Shown: piece by piece, positions 35,095 through 41,457 of the stretch
Position numbering within the stretch: position 1 is the first letter of the stretch
Layout of the letters: each line of letters starts with the position of its first letter
DNA from: an uncultured Clostridia bacterium
GTDB taxonomy: Bacteria > Bacillota > Clostridia > Christensenellales > Borkfalkiaceae
Direction of reading: 5' to 3'
DNA: 62,409 nt
Assembly (NCBI GenBank): GCA_944328445.1
Contig: CALVHO010000011.1
Coordinates: forward strand, 1 to 62,409
The notes under the pieces: model-generated
Told to the model about the DNA's origin: nothing
Seen by the model: the letters and a program-made list of their open reading frames with translations, nothing else
Databases searched by the model: none
Program-made: the position numbers and the translations under genes

Positions 35095-35830
35095 CCATAA
35101 GTGTTCACGAAATTTCTTTCAAAAGAGATGAAAGAAATTTCCGTGAGTTTGAGGGGAAACCCGAACGGTTTTCCCCTCCGCGCGCGATATGCTGTGGCTT
35201 CAAAAGCCAAAAATCGCGCGCGTTCACCCCTTTCCCGCAGCCGAACGTTTTCGGCAAATTGGGTGCGCTTGCAAAAAGTGTGATTTTTGCGCGCGCAGGG
35301 GATTATAGAAAATTTTTATAAAACCTTTTTGTCCCCAGCCTCACGAAAAATCGCAGGGCGCAGCCCGAGATTTTTGTGAACATAAGCGGCGGAGCCGAGG
35401 CGGAAGCGAGCGGCTGCCCGCACGGGCGGCCGCGAGAAACCAGCCTCGGGCGGAGCCGCCAAAGTGTGATTTTTGCGCGCGCAGGGGATTGTAGAATTTG
35501 TCCAAAATTCTACATTCTACATTTTACATTCTACATTCGCAAAAGCCAGACAATGAGATCCCTCGACAGGCTCGGGATGACATAAAGTGTATCCTAAATT
35601 CTACACTCTACATTCTACATTCTACATTCACAAAAGCCCGCCAGGGCGCCTTGCGTCGGGCTCGGGATAACATAAAGTGTATCCTAAATTCTACACTCTA
35701 CATTTTACATTCTACATTCGCAAACGCCCGCCAGGGCGCCTTGCGTCGGGCTCGGGATGACATAAAGTGTATCCGAAATTCTACACTCTACATTTTACAT
35801 TCTGCATTCGGCAAAGCCCGCTCCGCCTTC
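35095..35830 (+). repeat. Composite intergenic repeat element, longest copy, inside the kor operon
   Basis: In order: ATAAGTGT, then the hairpin at 35105-35146 (arm AAATTTCTTTCA), a variable part, the CCGAACGTTTTCGGCAAATTG and GCAAAAAGTGTGATTTTTGC modules (35240-35303), a degenerate second copy of these (35458-35490), and TACATTC tandem words with GGGATGAC modules. No gene is visible. It separates korD (35833) from korA (35086). Confidence 0.85.
35500..35826. repeat. 90-bp tandem repeats within the composite element
   Basis: The phrase CATAAAGTGTATCC recurs at 35581, 35671 and 35761, a period of exactly 90 bp. Each unit continues with AAATTCTACACTCTACAT-type words, then AAAGCCCGCCAGGGCG, CCTTGCGTCGGGCTC and GGGATGA. 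A fourth, degenerate unit precedes the first. There are no spacer sequences of the CRISPR kind. Confidence 0.9.
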
Positions 35831-35832
35831 CC

Positions 35833-36039
35833 CTATTTTTCGACGGTAATGGCGCAGTCCGGGCACATGATGGCGCAAAAAGCACAGCCGATGCAGTTTT
35901 GCGGGTTCACCTTTTCCGCCACAAAATAGCCCTTGGAATTCATCCTGTGCTCGCTCAGCGCGATGACCCGTTTGGGGCAGGCGTTGACGCAGAGGCCGCA
36001 GCCTTTGCAGATCGCTTCGTCAATGGTGATCGATGCCAT
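35833..36039 (-). CDS. korD: Ferredoxin-type delta subunit of the 2-oxoacid oxidoreductase
   Basis: This 68-aa 2[4Fe-4S] ferredoxin starts MASITIDEAI. The two cluster motifs are CKGCGLCVNACPK and CIGCAFCAIMCPD. It transfers electrons from the KorABC active site. GGAGAAG lies upstream of the ATG. It is the first gene of the operon, behind a good promoter, and is separated from korA by the repeat element. Confidence 0.93.
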   Translation of the reverse strand: MASITIDEAICKGCGLCVNACPKRVIALSEHRMNSKGYFVAEKVNPQNCIGCAFCAIMCPDCAITVEK

Positions 36040-36112
36040 GGTCTTCTCCTTCGCCGCCGTCCGCGCGGCGGCCCTTGCGGCAAAATATCTCTTTTTTCGG
36101 CATGCTCCGAAC

Positions 36113-36141
36113 ATTATACCACGATTGCGCACAGATTGCAA
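36113..36141 (-). promoter_or_regulatory. Promoter of korD (and probably korABC)
   Basis: On the minus strand TTGCAA (36141-36136) and TATAAT (36118-36113) are spaced by 17 bp. Confidence 0.75.
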
Positions 36142-36207
36142 ACCGTTTGATAAGGCTGTGAACAAATTCAAAAAAATCGTCTTCCCTCTTTTTCGGCAAA
36201 AAAGAAT

Positions 36208-36236
36208 TTGCCAAACGCGCGTTTTTCGTGTATAGT
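36208..36236 (+). promoter_or_regulatory. Promoter of the 36282 gene
   Basis: TTGCCA (36208-36213) and TATAGT (36231-36236) with a 17-bp spacer, divergent from the korD promoter. Confidence 0.65.
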
Positions 36237-36281
36237 ATTGCTACACTACGCCGCGGGCGCGGCGCAAACGGCAGGTACGGC

Positions 36282-36848
36282 ATGGGCATCCAAGGAAAGA
36301 TCCGCAAATCACGGTTCATCCTCAGCTGCGTATTCTTGACGGGATACGCGGCCTATACCGTTTACGCGCTCTACTACTACCTGCGCTGGAAGAGCGCGCT
36401 CGGCATCGTGCTGCTGTGCCTCATCGGCACGGCGCTGCTGCTCTCGGCCACGGTGACCTTCATCAGCTACCGCATCAACCTCAAAAACGCGCCGCGGCCC
36501 AAGCTGCACCGCTTCATCAAGATGGCCAAATACGCCGTGCAGCTGCTGGCCACGGGCATCTCGGTGGGCTTCGTGCTCTCGGCCGTGCATACCGATACGA
36601 CGTTTTCCCTGGTCATGGCCATCGTTTCCGTCCCCTTTTTGCTTTGGAGCCTGTCCGTGAACGTGCTCTGCGAGCTGTTCGAGCGCAAGGTGGCCAAAAA
36701 CTTTGTCCGCAAGCGGTACGTGCCCATGACCCCGACGAGCGACACGGGCGAAGAGATCGACATCGAACGGGCCATCGCCGAGGCCGACGGGCTCGGCGCC
36801 TGGCGCGGCCTGCCGCGCGAAAAGCGGCACGAAGACGGGCCGCAATGA
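36282..36848 (+). CDS. Four-helix membrane protein of unknown function
   Basis: This is a 188-aa protein starting MGIQGKIRKS. Four hydrophobic segments lie at about 12-32, 38-60, 85-107 and 112-132. The C-terminal cytoplasmic part (FERKVAKNFVRKRYVPMTPT and beyond) is charged and ends His/Glu/Asp-rich. No family is recognised. It is expressed alone from its own promoter and ends at a bidirectional terminator. Confidence 0.7.
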   Translation: MGIQGKIRKSRFILSCVFLTGYAAYTVYALYYYLRWKSALGIVLLCLIGTALLLSATVTFISYRINLKNAPRPKLHRFIKMAKYAVQLLATGISVGFVLSAVHTDTTFSLVMAIVSVPFLLWSLSVNVLCELFERKVAKNFVRKRYVPMTPTSDTGEEIDIERAIAEADGLGAWRGLPREKRHEDGPQ

Positions 36849-36961
36849 CCCCCCGCCCCGCAAGGGCCCGCGTTTTGCCGCATCCCCGGCGCGCACGCCC
36901 CGCCCGCGCGGTCCCGTCGGCATAAAAAACCCGCACGAGCGTTCACCCTACACACGCAAAA

Positions 36962-36995
36962 GCGCCGCCCCGAAAGAGGGCGGCGCCGTTTTTTT
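36962..36995. terminator. Bidirectional terminator between the 36282 gene and azgA
   Basis: GCGCCGCCC pairs with GGGCGGCGC (loop CGAAAGA), followed by T7 on the plus strand and TTTTGCG on the minus strand. Confidence 0.85.
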
Positions 36996-37002
36996 GTGCG
37001 GC

Positions 37003-38520
37003 TCAGTGCGTGAAGAGGAAGGTAAAGAGGAACACCGCCGCCAGGATGGCCGTGACGGGGCTGATCTCCTTGACCTTGCCCGTGCAGAGCTTGATGATCG
37101 TGTACGAGATGAAGCCCGCCGCGATGCCGTAGGAGATGGAGTAGGTGAAGCTCATCACCGAGATGGTCAGGAAGGCGGGGACCGCCGCGGCGGGATCCTT
37201 CCAGTCGATGTTGACGACGTTGCCCATCATCAGCACGCCCACGTAGATGAGCGCGCCCGCGGTGGCCGCCGACGGGATGAGCGCCGCGATGGGGCTCAAA
37301 AACATGGCGATGATGAACAGCACGCCCACCACGAAGGAGGTCAGGCCGGTGCGTCCGCCCTCGGCCACGCCCGCCGAAGACTCGACGAAGGTGGTGACCG
37401 TCGAGGTGCCGAAGATGGCGCCCGTGCAGGTGGCGATGGAGTCGCAGAGCAGCGCCTTGCGGATGTTCTTCACTTCGCCCGTCTCGTCGAGCAGGCCGCT
37501 CTCCTTGCCCGCCGCCTGGCAGGTGCCCATCAGCGTGCCGATGGTATCGAACATGTCGACCATGGCGAAGGCGACGAGGGTGGCGATGAAGTCAAAGATC
37601 TTGCTCGAAGGGATATCCTTCCAGCCCTCGGTGAACACCTTGCCGAAGGCCTGGGTGCCGAAGTCGGAGAAGGCCTGGAAGGGGTTGGAGAAGGTGATGG
37701 CGTCGAACACGGCCTTGCAGGACTCCGAACCCGCCGCGTAGCCGATGCCGACGAAGGCGTAGTACAGGAGGGTGCTGCCGAGGATGCCGAAGACGATGGC
37801 GCCCTTCACCTTCAATTTGGAGAGCACGGCGATGATCAGCAGCGAGAGCACGGCCACGGCCGCACCGATCATGGCGGCGCCCGTGGTGGTGAAGTTGAGC
37901 ACGTTGAAGGAGACGAGCGTCACCTTGGTGGACGTTTCCAGCGCCACCAGCCCCGCGTTCTGCATGCCGACGAAGGCGATGAACAGGCCTATGCCCGCGG
38001 GAATGGCGATGCGGATGGCCGCCGGCACCGAGCGCACGATCATTTCGCGCGCGCCGACAATGGTCAGCAGCAAAAACAACACGCCCGAACACAGCACGAT
38101 GAGCAAGGCGTTCGCATAGCTGTACTCCAGTACGCCGCACACCGTGAACACGAAAAAGGCGTTCAGCCCCATGCCCGGCGCCTGCGCGAAGGGGATCTTG
38201 GCGAGGAAGGCCATCAGCATGGTGCCGACGATGGCGCCCAGCGCGGTAAAGATGTACGCCGCGCCGAAGGTGATCTGGCTGCCTCCCACCCCTTCAAACA
38301 TGTCGGCATTGACGATGAGGATGTACACCATCGTCATGAAGGTGGTCACGCCCGCAACGATCTCGGTGCGGAAGCTCGACCCTGCCTTCGAGATGCCGAA
38401 GTACCTGTCGACCTTGCCCAAAAAGCCCTTGCGGGCGGGGGCGACCGTCGCCATCTCCGCGCCCGCCTCGGGCTGCGGCTGAACGGCCTCCGGCTCGGTC
38501 ATGTTCTTGTCTTCTTCCAT
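37003..38520 (-). CDS. Purine (adenine/guanine/hypoxanthine) permease, AzgA family
   Basis: The product is 505 aa with about 12-14 membrane segments and is a proton-coupled nucleobase transporter of the AzgA/PbuG type. Diagnostic segments are RTEIVAGVTTFMTMVYILIV (about 52), APGMGLNAFFVFTVCG (about 115), the substrate motif FGTSTVTTFVESSAGVAEGG-RTGLTS (about 372) and the C-terminal ATAGALIYVGVLMMGNV. The N-terminus is a Glu/Pro-rich tail. AAAGGAGG lies 6 nt upstream of the ATG. The leader shows alternative hairpins (see 38539). The exact base transported cannot be read from sequence. Confidence 0.9.
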   Translation of the reverse strand: MEEDKNMTEPEAVQPQPEAGAEMATVAPARKGFLGKVDRYFGISKAGSSFRTEIVAGVTTFMTMVYILIVNADMFEGVGGSQITFGAAYIFTALGAIVGTMLMAFLAKIPFAQAPGMGLNAFFVFTVCGVLEYSYANALLIVLCSGVLFLLLTIVGAREMIVRSVPAAIRIAIPAGIGLFIAFVGMQNAGLVALETSTKVTLVSFNVLNFTTTGAAMIGAAVAVLSLLIIAVLSKLKVKGAIVFGILGSTLLYYAFVGIGYAAGSESCKAVFDAITFSNPFQAFSDFGTQAFGKVFTEGWKDIPSSKIFDFIATLVAFAMVDMFDTIGTLMGTCQAAGKESGLLDETGEVKNIRKALLCDSIATCTGAIFGTSTVTTFVESSAGVAEGGRTGLTSFVVGVLFIIAMFLSPIAALIPSAATAGALIYVGVLMMGNVVNIDWKDPAAAVPAFLTISVMSFTYSISYGIAAGFISYTIIKLCTGKVKEISPVTAILAAVFLFTFLFTH

Positions 38521-38538
38521 TCGGAAACCTCCTTTTGT

Positions 38539-38573
38539 AAAAAATACCGTGCGGGCGCACGGCCGTGCGCCCG
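38539..38573 (-). promoter_or_regulatory. Attenuator-like leader of the purine permease
   Basis: On the minus strand a long hairpin (CGGGCGCAC/GTGCGCCCG, 38573-38552) and a second one (CCGTGC/GCACGG, 38562-38547) share bases, so only one can form. The second is followed by TATTTTTT, as in an intrinsic terminator. Upstream is a CCCGC/GCGGG stem (38605-38590). This is the layout of a riboswitch expression platform; the aptamer class is not recognised. Confidence 0.45.
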
Positions 38574-38696
38574 TCGCTTCCCTCTCGGCCCGCTCGCAGG
38601 CGGGTCCTGTACTTTCATTTTATCACGAAACGTTCACACGCGCAACAAAAAAGCGGACAATTTTTCGGGAAATTTTTCGCCCGCCCGCGGCGGCGC

Positions 38697-38725
38697 TTGA
38701 CCTTCGCGCGCGGGCATGGTATACT
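38697..38725 (+). promoter_or_regulatory. Promoter of the PnuC-family gene
   Basis: TTGACC (38697-38702) and TATACT (38720-38725) with a 17-bp spacer. Confidence 0.8.
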
Positions 38726-38744
38726 GTTGCCAACGAAATAAAAA

Positions 38745-38838
38745 AAGCTGCCACCGGGCAGCGATGCTACGGCATCCGTTTGCGCATCGTTAGGTCTTTG
38801 CAGATGCGCCGCGGGTGCCTTGTTTTTTGGAGGATGCC
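38745..38838 (+). promoter_or_regulatory. Structured leader of the PnuC-family gene
   Basis: About 107 nt between the predicted start site and the GTG. Consecutive stems: GCTGCC/GGCAGC, GATGC/GCATC, and GCGCATC/GATGCGC with a 14-nt loop (TTAGGTCTTTGC). A 9-codon ORF (MLRHPFAHR, 38764-38793) lies within it without a good ribosome site. NAD-related riboswitches control some pnuC genes, but I cannot match this fold to one. Confidence 0.4.
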
Positions 38839-39606
38839 GTGCAAAAAACTGCGTTCGGGCGCTTTCTGCGCTACTTTTCGGCGGGGGAATGGCTGCTTTG
38901 GGGCGGCTCGACGGCGATCATCGCCGCCGCCTTTTTCGTGTTCGACCGGGAAAACTACCTCGCCTTTGCCGCCTCGCTGCTCGGCGCGGCCTCGCTCATC
39001 TTCAACGCCAAGGGCAACCCCGCGGGGCAGGCGCTGATGATCGTGTTCAGCGTGCTCTACGGCATCATCTCCTATACCTTTGCCTATTACGGCGAGATGA
39101 TCACCTACCTCGGCATGACGCTGCCGATGGCCGTGTTCGCCCTCGCCGCCTGGCTCAAACACCCCTACAAGGGCCGCGCGCAGGTGCTCGTGAACAAACT
39201 TTCCCGCCGCGAACTGCTGCTTTTGCTGCTGCCCACCGCCGCGGTGACGGCCGCCTTTTACTTTATTTTGCGCGCCTTCCACACCGCCAACCTGCTGCCG
39301 AGCACCCTGTCGGTGGCGACGAGCTTTTTGGCCGCTTACCTCACCTTCCGCCGCAGCGCCCTCTTCCCCCTCGCCTACGCCGCCAACGACGCCGTGCTCA
39401 TCCTGCTGTGGTCGCTGGCCGTGGCCGAGGACCCCGCCTACGTTTCGGTGCTGGTGTGTTTTGCGATGTTTTTCGTGAACGACATCTACGGCTTTTTCGG
39501 CTGGCGGCGCATGCAGCGCCAACAGAGCGCCTGCCCCGCCGCGGAAACGCCCGCAGCCCCCGCAGACGGCTCTTCCAACGAAAATACACAGGGGCCGCCG
39601 CACTGA
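38839..39606 (+). CDS. pnuC: PnuC-family nicotinamide riboside/vitamin transporter
   Basis: This 255-aa protein starts at a GTG (38839) five bases behind GGAGG. It has about seven to eight helices. The family pattern is visible in LRYFSAGEWLLWGGSTAIIA, the helix ending NAKGNPAGQALMIVFSVLYG, a central FAYYGEMITYLGMTLPMAVF, and the C-terminal FFVNDIYGFFGWRRM. PnuC-type carriers move nicotinamide riboside, and relatives move thiamine or riboflavin, by facilitated diffusion, trapping the vitamin by phosphorylation. Which vitamin is moved here is unknown. It has its own promoter and structured leader. Confidence 0.85.
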   Translation: MQKTAFGRFLRYFSAGEWLLWGGSTAIIAAAFFVFDRENYLAFAASLLGAASLIFNAKGNPAGQALMIVFSVLYGIISYTFAYYGEMITYLGMTLPMAVFALAAWLKHPYKGRAQVLVNKLSRRELLLLLLPTAAVTAAFYFILRAFHTANLLPSTLSVATSFLAAYLTFRRSALFPLAYAANDAVLILLWSLAVAEDPAYVSVLVCFAMFFVNDIYGFFGWRRMQRQQSACPAAETPAAPADGSSNENTQGPPH

Positions 39607-39635
39607 ACGGCATGCTTTGCCCCCCCGCACGCGAA

Positions 39636-39663
39636 GGCGGCGGCACCCGCAGGTGCCGCCGCC
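39636..39663. terminator. Terminator between pnuC and rubredoxin genes (convergent)
   Basis: A perfect 12-bp stem (GGCGGCGGCACC and its complement, loop CGCA) followed by TCTCTTC on the plus strand. It probably serves both directions. Confidence 0.75.
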
Positions 39664-39668
39664 TCTCT

Positions 39669-39827
39669 TCATGCCTGTTCAAACTGGTCTTTGCCCACGC
39701 CGCAGAGGGGGCAGGTGAAGTCCTCGGGGATATCCTCCCACTTGGTGCCGGGGGCGATGCCGTTGTCGGGGTCGCCCGCCGCCTCGTCGTACTCGTAACC
39801 GCAGACGGTGCAGACGTACTTTGCCAT
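39669..39827 (-). CDS. Rubredoxin
   Basis: A 52-aa one-iron rubredoxin. The two Fe ligand pairs are CTVCGYEYD and [11 protein letters not shown]. The central block [19 protein letters not shown] is canonical, so the fold is complete. It carries single electrons in oxygen/peroxide detoxification in anaerobes. GGAGAA precedes the ATG. Transcribed alone from its own promoter. Confidence 0.96.
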   Translation of the reverse strand: MAKYVCTVCGYEYDEAAGDPDNGIAPGTKWEDIPEDFTCPLCGVGKDQFEQA

Positions 39828-39860
39828 GATGCCGTTCTCCTTTTTGGTTTCGTTATCTAT

Positions 39861-39888
39861 ATTATAGCGCATTTTTTCGCCTTGACAA
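39861..39888 (-). promoter_or_regulatory. Rubredoxin promoter
   Basis: On the minus strand TTGTCA (39888-39883) and TATAAT (39866-39861) with a 16-bp spacer. Confidence 0.7.
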
Positions 39889-39954
39889 GGCTTTTTTGAA
39901 AATTCCCCGCAAAAACCCGCGCGGACGCCCCCGCGGCGGGCCCGCAAGGCGCGT

Positions 39955-40398
39955 TCACTTGCCCGTGGAGCCGAACCCGCCTTCGCCGCGCACCGTTTCG
40001 GACAGTTCTTCGGCCTCCTCGTAGGCGGCCGCCACGTACGGCGCGATCACGAGCTGGGCGACGCGCTCGAAGGGCTCGACGCTCTGCTCGTACTTGGAGT
40101 GGTTGTGCAGGGCGACGCGGATCTCGCCGCGGTAGTCGGCGTCGATGACGCCCACCTTGTTGGCGGGCGCGAGCCCCTTTTTGGTGGCCAGGCCGCTGCG
40201 GGCGTAGATGAGGCCGACGAAGCCCGCGGGGATCTCCGCCGCCAGCCCCGTGTGCACGACGGCCGTCTCGCCCGGACCGATGCGAAGAGGCTCCTCGGTG
40301 AGGGCGTACAGGTCGGCCCCCGCCGCAAACTCGCTGCCGTAGGCGGGCAGCTTGGCGTCGGGCAACAGCTTTTTGATGCGTACAGTCAGTTTTTCCAT
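39955..40398 (-). CDS. dut: Deoxyuridine 5'-triphosphate nucleotidohydrolase (dUTPase)
   Basis: This 147-aa trimeric dUTPase converts dUTP to dUMP and pyrophosphate, keeping uracil out of DNA. All five motifs are visible: [10 protein letters not shown] (I), [12 protein letters not shown] (II), [15 protein letters not shown] (III), ERVAQLVI (IV) and [10 protein letters not shown] (V). The ATG at 40398 lies 20 bp past nrdG. The order nrdD-nrdG-dut groups deoxynucleotide synthesis genes. Confidence 0.95.
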   Translation of the reverse strand: MEKLTVRIKKLLPDAKLPAYGSEFAAGADLYALTEEPLRIGPGETAVVHTGLAAEIPAGFVGLIYARSGLATKKGLAPANKVGVIDADYRGEIRVALHNHSKYEQSVEPFERVAQLVIAPYVAAAYEEAEELSETVRGEGGFGSTGK

Positions 40399-40418
40399 GG
40401 TTTCCCCCTTCGCCGCGT

Positions 40419-40949
40419 TCAATACGCCCCGTCCTTCCACAGCCGCACCTCCCCCGCCGCGCGCGAACGGGCGACGTCGATGATGCGCTGGTTGGCCGAG
40501 CCGCGGAAACGCAGCTTCAGATCTTTTTGTTCTTCGATGAATTCGCCGTCGACGAGGACGTCGAGGAGCGAAAGCATTTCTTCCGTCGCCTCGCAGTGCG
40601 CCCTGCCGCCCGCGGCGAGGTCCGTATCCATCGTGTAGCCCGTGTAGCACCACACGTTTTTTTGCGGATAGCGGGAACGGAATGCGCGCAGCAGCGGCAA
40701 CAGCGCGCGCTGGTTGCAGGGCTCGAAGGGTTCGCCGCCCAGGAGGGACAGCCCCGCGATGTATTCGGGCGCGAGGGCGGAAAGGACCTCCCGCGCGGTC
40801 TCCTCCGTGAAGGGGCTGCCGTAGGAAAAATCCCACGCCTCGGCATTGAAGCAACCCTTGCAGCGGTGGGTGCAGCCGCTGACGAACAGCGATACGCGCA
40901 CCCCCGGCCCGTTGGCCACGTCGTGTTTTTTAATGGACGCAAAATTCAT
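40419..40949 (-). CDS. nrdG: Anaerobic ribonucleotide reductase activating protein
   Basis: A 176-aa radical-SAM enzyme that installs the glycyl radical on NrdD. It starts MNFASIKKHDVANGPGVRVS. The cluster motif is CTHRCKGCFN (about 25), followed by SLLGGEPFEPCNQR (SAM-binding GGE region, about 65) and VWCYTGYTMDT. The ATG is at 40949. A long repeat region lies between it and the nrdD stop. The enzyme is complete. Confidence 0.94.
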   Translation of the reverse strand: MNFASIKKHDVANGPGVRVSLFVSGCTHRCKGCFNAEAWDFSYGSPFTEETAREVLSALAPEYIAGLSLLGGEPFEPCNQRALLPLLRAFRSRYPQKNVWCYTGYTMDTDLAAGGRAHCEATEEMLSLLDVLVDGEFIEEQKDLKLRFRGSANQRIIDVARSRAAGEVRLWKDGAY

Positions 40950-40974
40950 AAAAACGACCCCGCCGCCGCGTTGA

Positions 40975-41457
40975 CAAAATGTAGAGTGTAGATAGAGTGT
41001 AGAATGTAGAGTGTAGAATGTAGAATTGAGGAAGTATCCTAATAACACCCTGCGCTTACGACTCCGTTTGCACCCCCTCTGTCATCCTGAGCGGAGCCGA
41101 ACAAAGTGAGGCGCAGTCGAAGGATCTCACTCGCCCGCCCACCGTTGAGCCTGCAATGAGATCCCTCGACAAGCTCGGGATGACGGAAAGGAATGTAGAA
41201 TGTAAAATGTAGAGTGTAGAGTTGAGGAAGGATCCTTATGTCATCCCGAGCCGAACGAAGTCGCTCCCCCCTGTCATCCTGAGCGGAGCCGAACGAAGTG
41301 AGGCGCAGTCGAAGGATCTCATACCCGCCCACAGCAAAGCCCGACAAAGGAGATCCCTCGACAAGCTCGGGATGACAGAAAGCAATGTAGAATTGCGGTT
41401 GTCCCCTGAAACTCACGGAAAATTTTTTCATCAGCTTGAAAAAATTTTCGTGAACAC
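40975..41457 (-). repeat. Composite intergenic repeat element inside the nrdD-nrdG operon
   Basis: Read leftward it starts directly after the nrdD stop codon (TAA, then GTGTTCACG). First comes the hairpin at 41453-41413 (12-bp arm AAAATTTTTTCA, loop AGCTGA), then two rounds of GTCATCCCGAGC-TTGTCGAGGGATCTC and the longer GTCATCCTGAGCGGAGCCGA-ACGAAGTGAGGCGCAGTCGA-AGGATCTCA module (41080-41128 and 41271-41320). TGTAGAATG/TGTAGAGTG tandem words (40978-41030, 41193-41222) complete it. No gene is present. Confidence 0.88.

Noticed and set aside
35500..35826. CRISPR array
   Set aside because: The repeats are 90 bp long, contiguous and without unique spacers, and there are no cas genes in the window.
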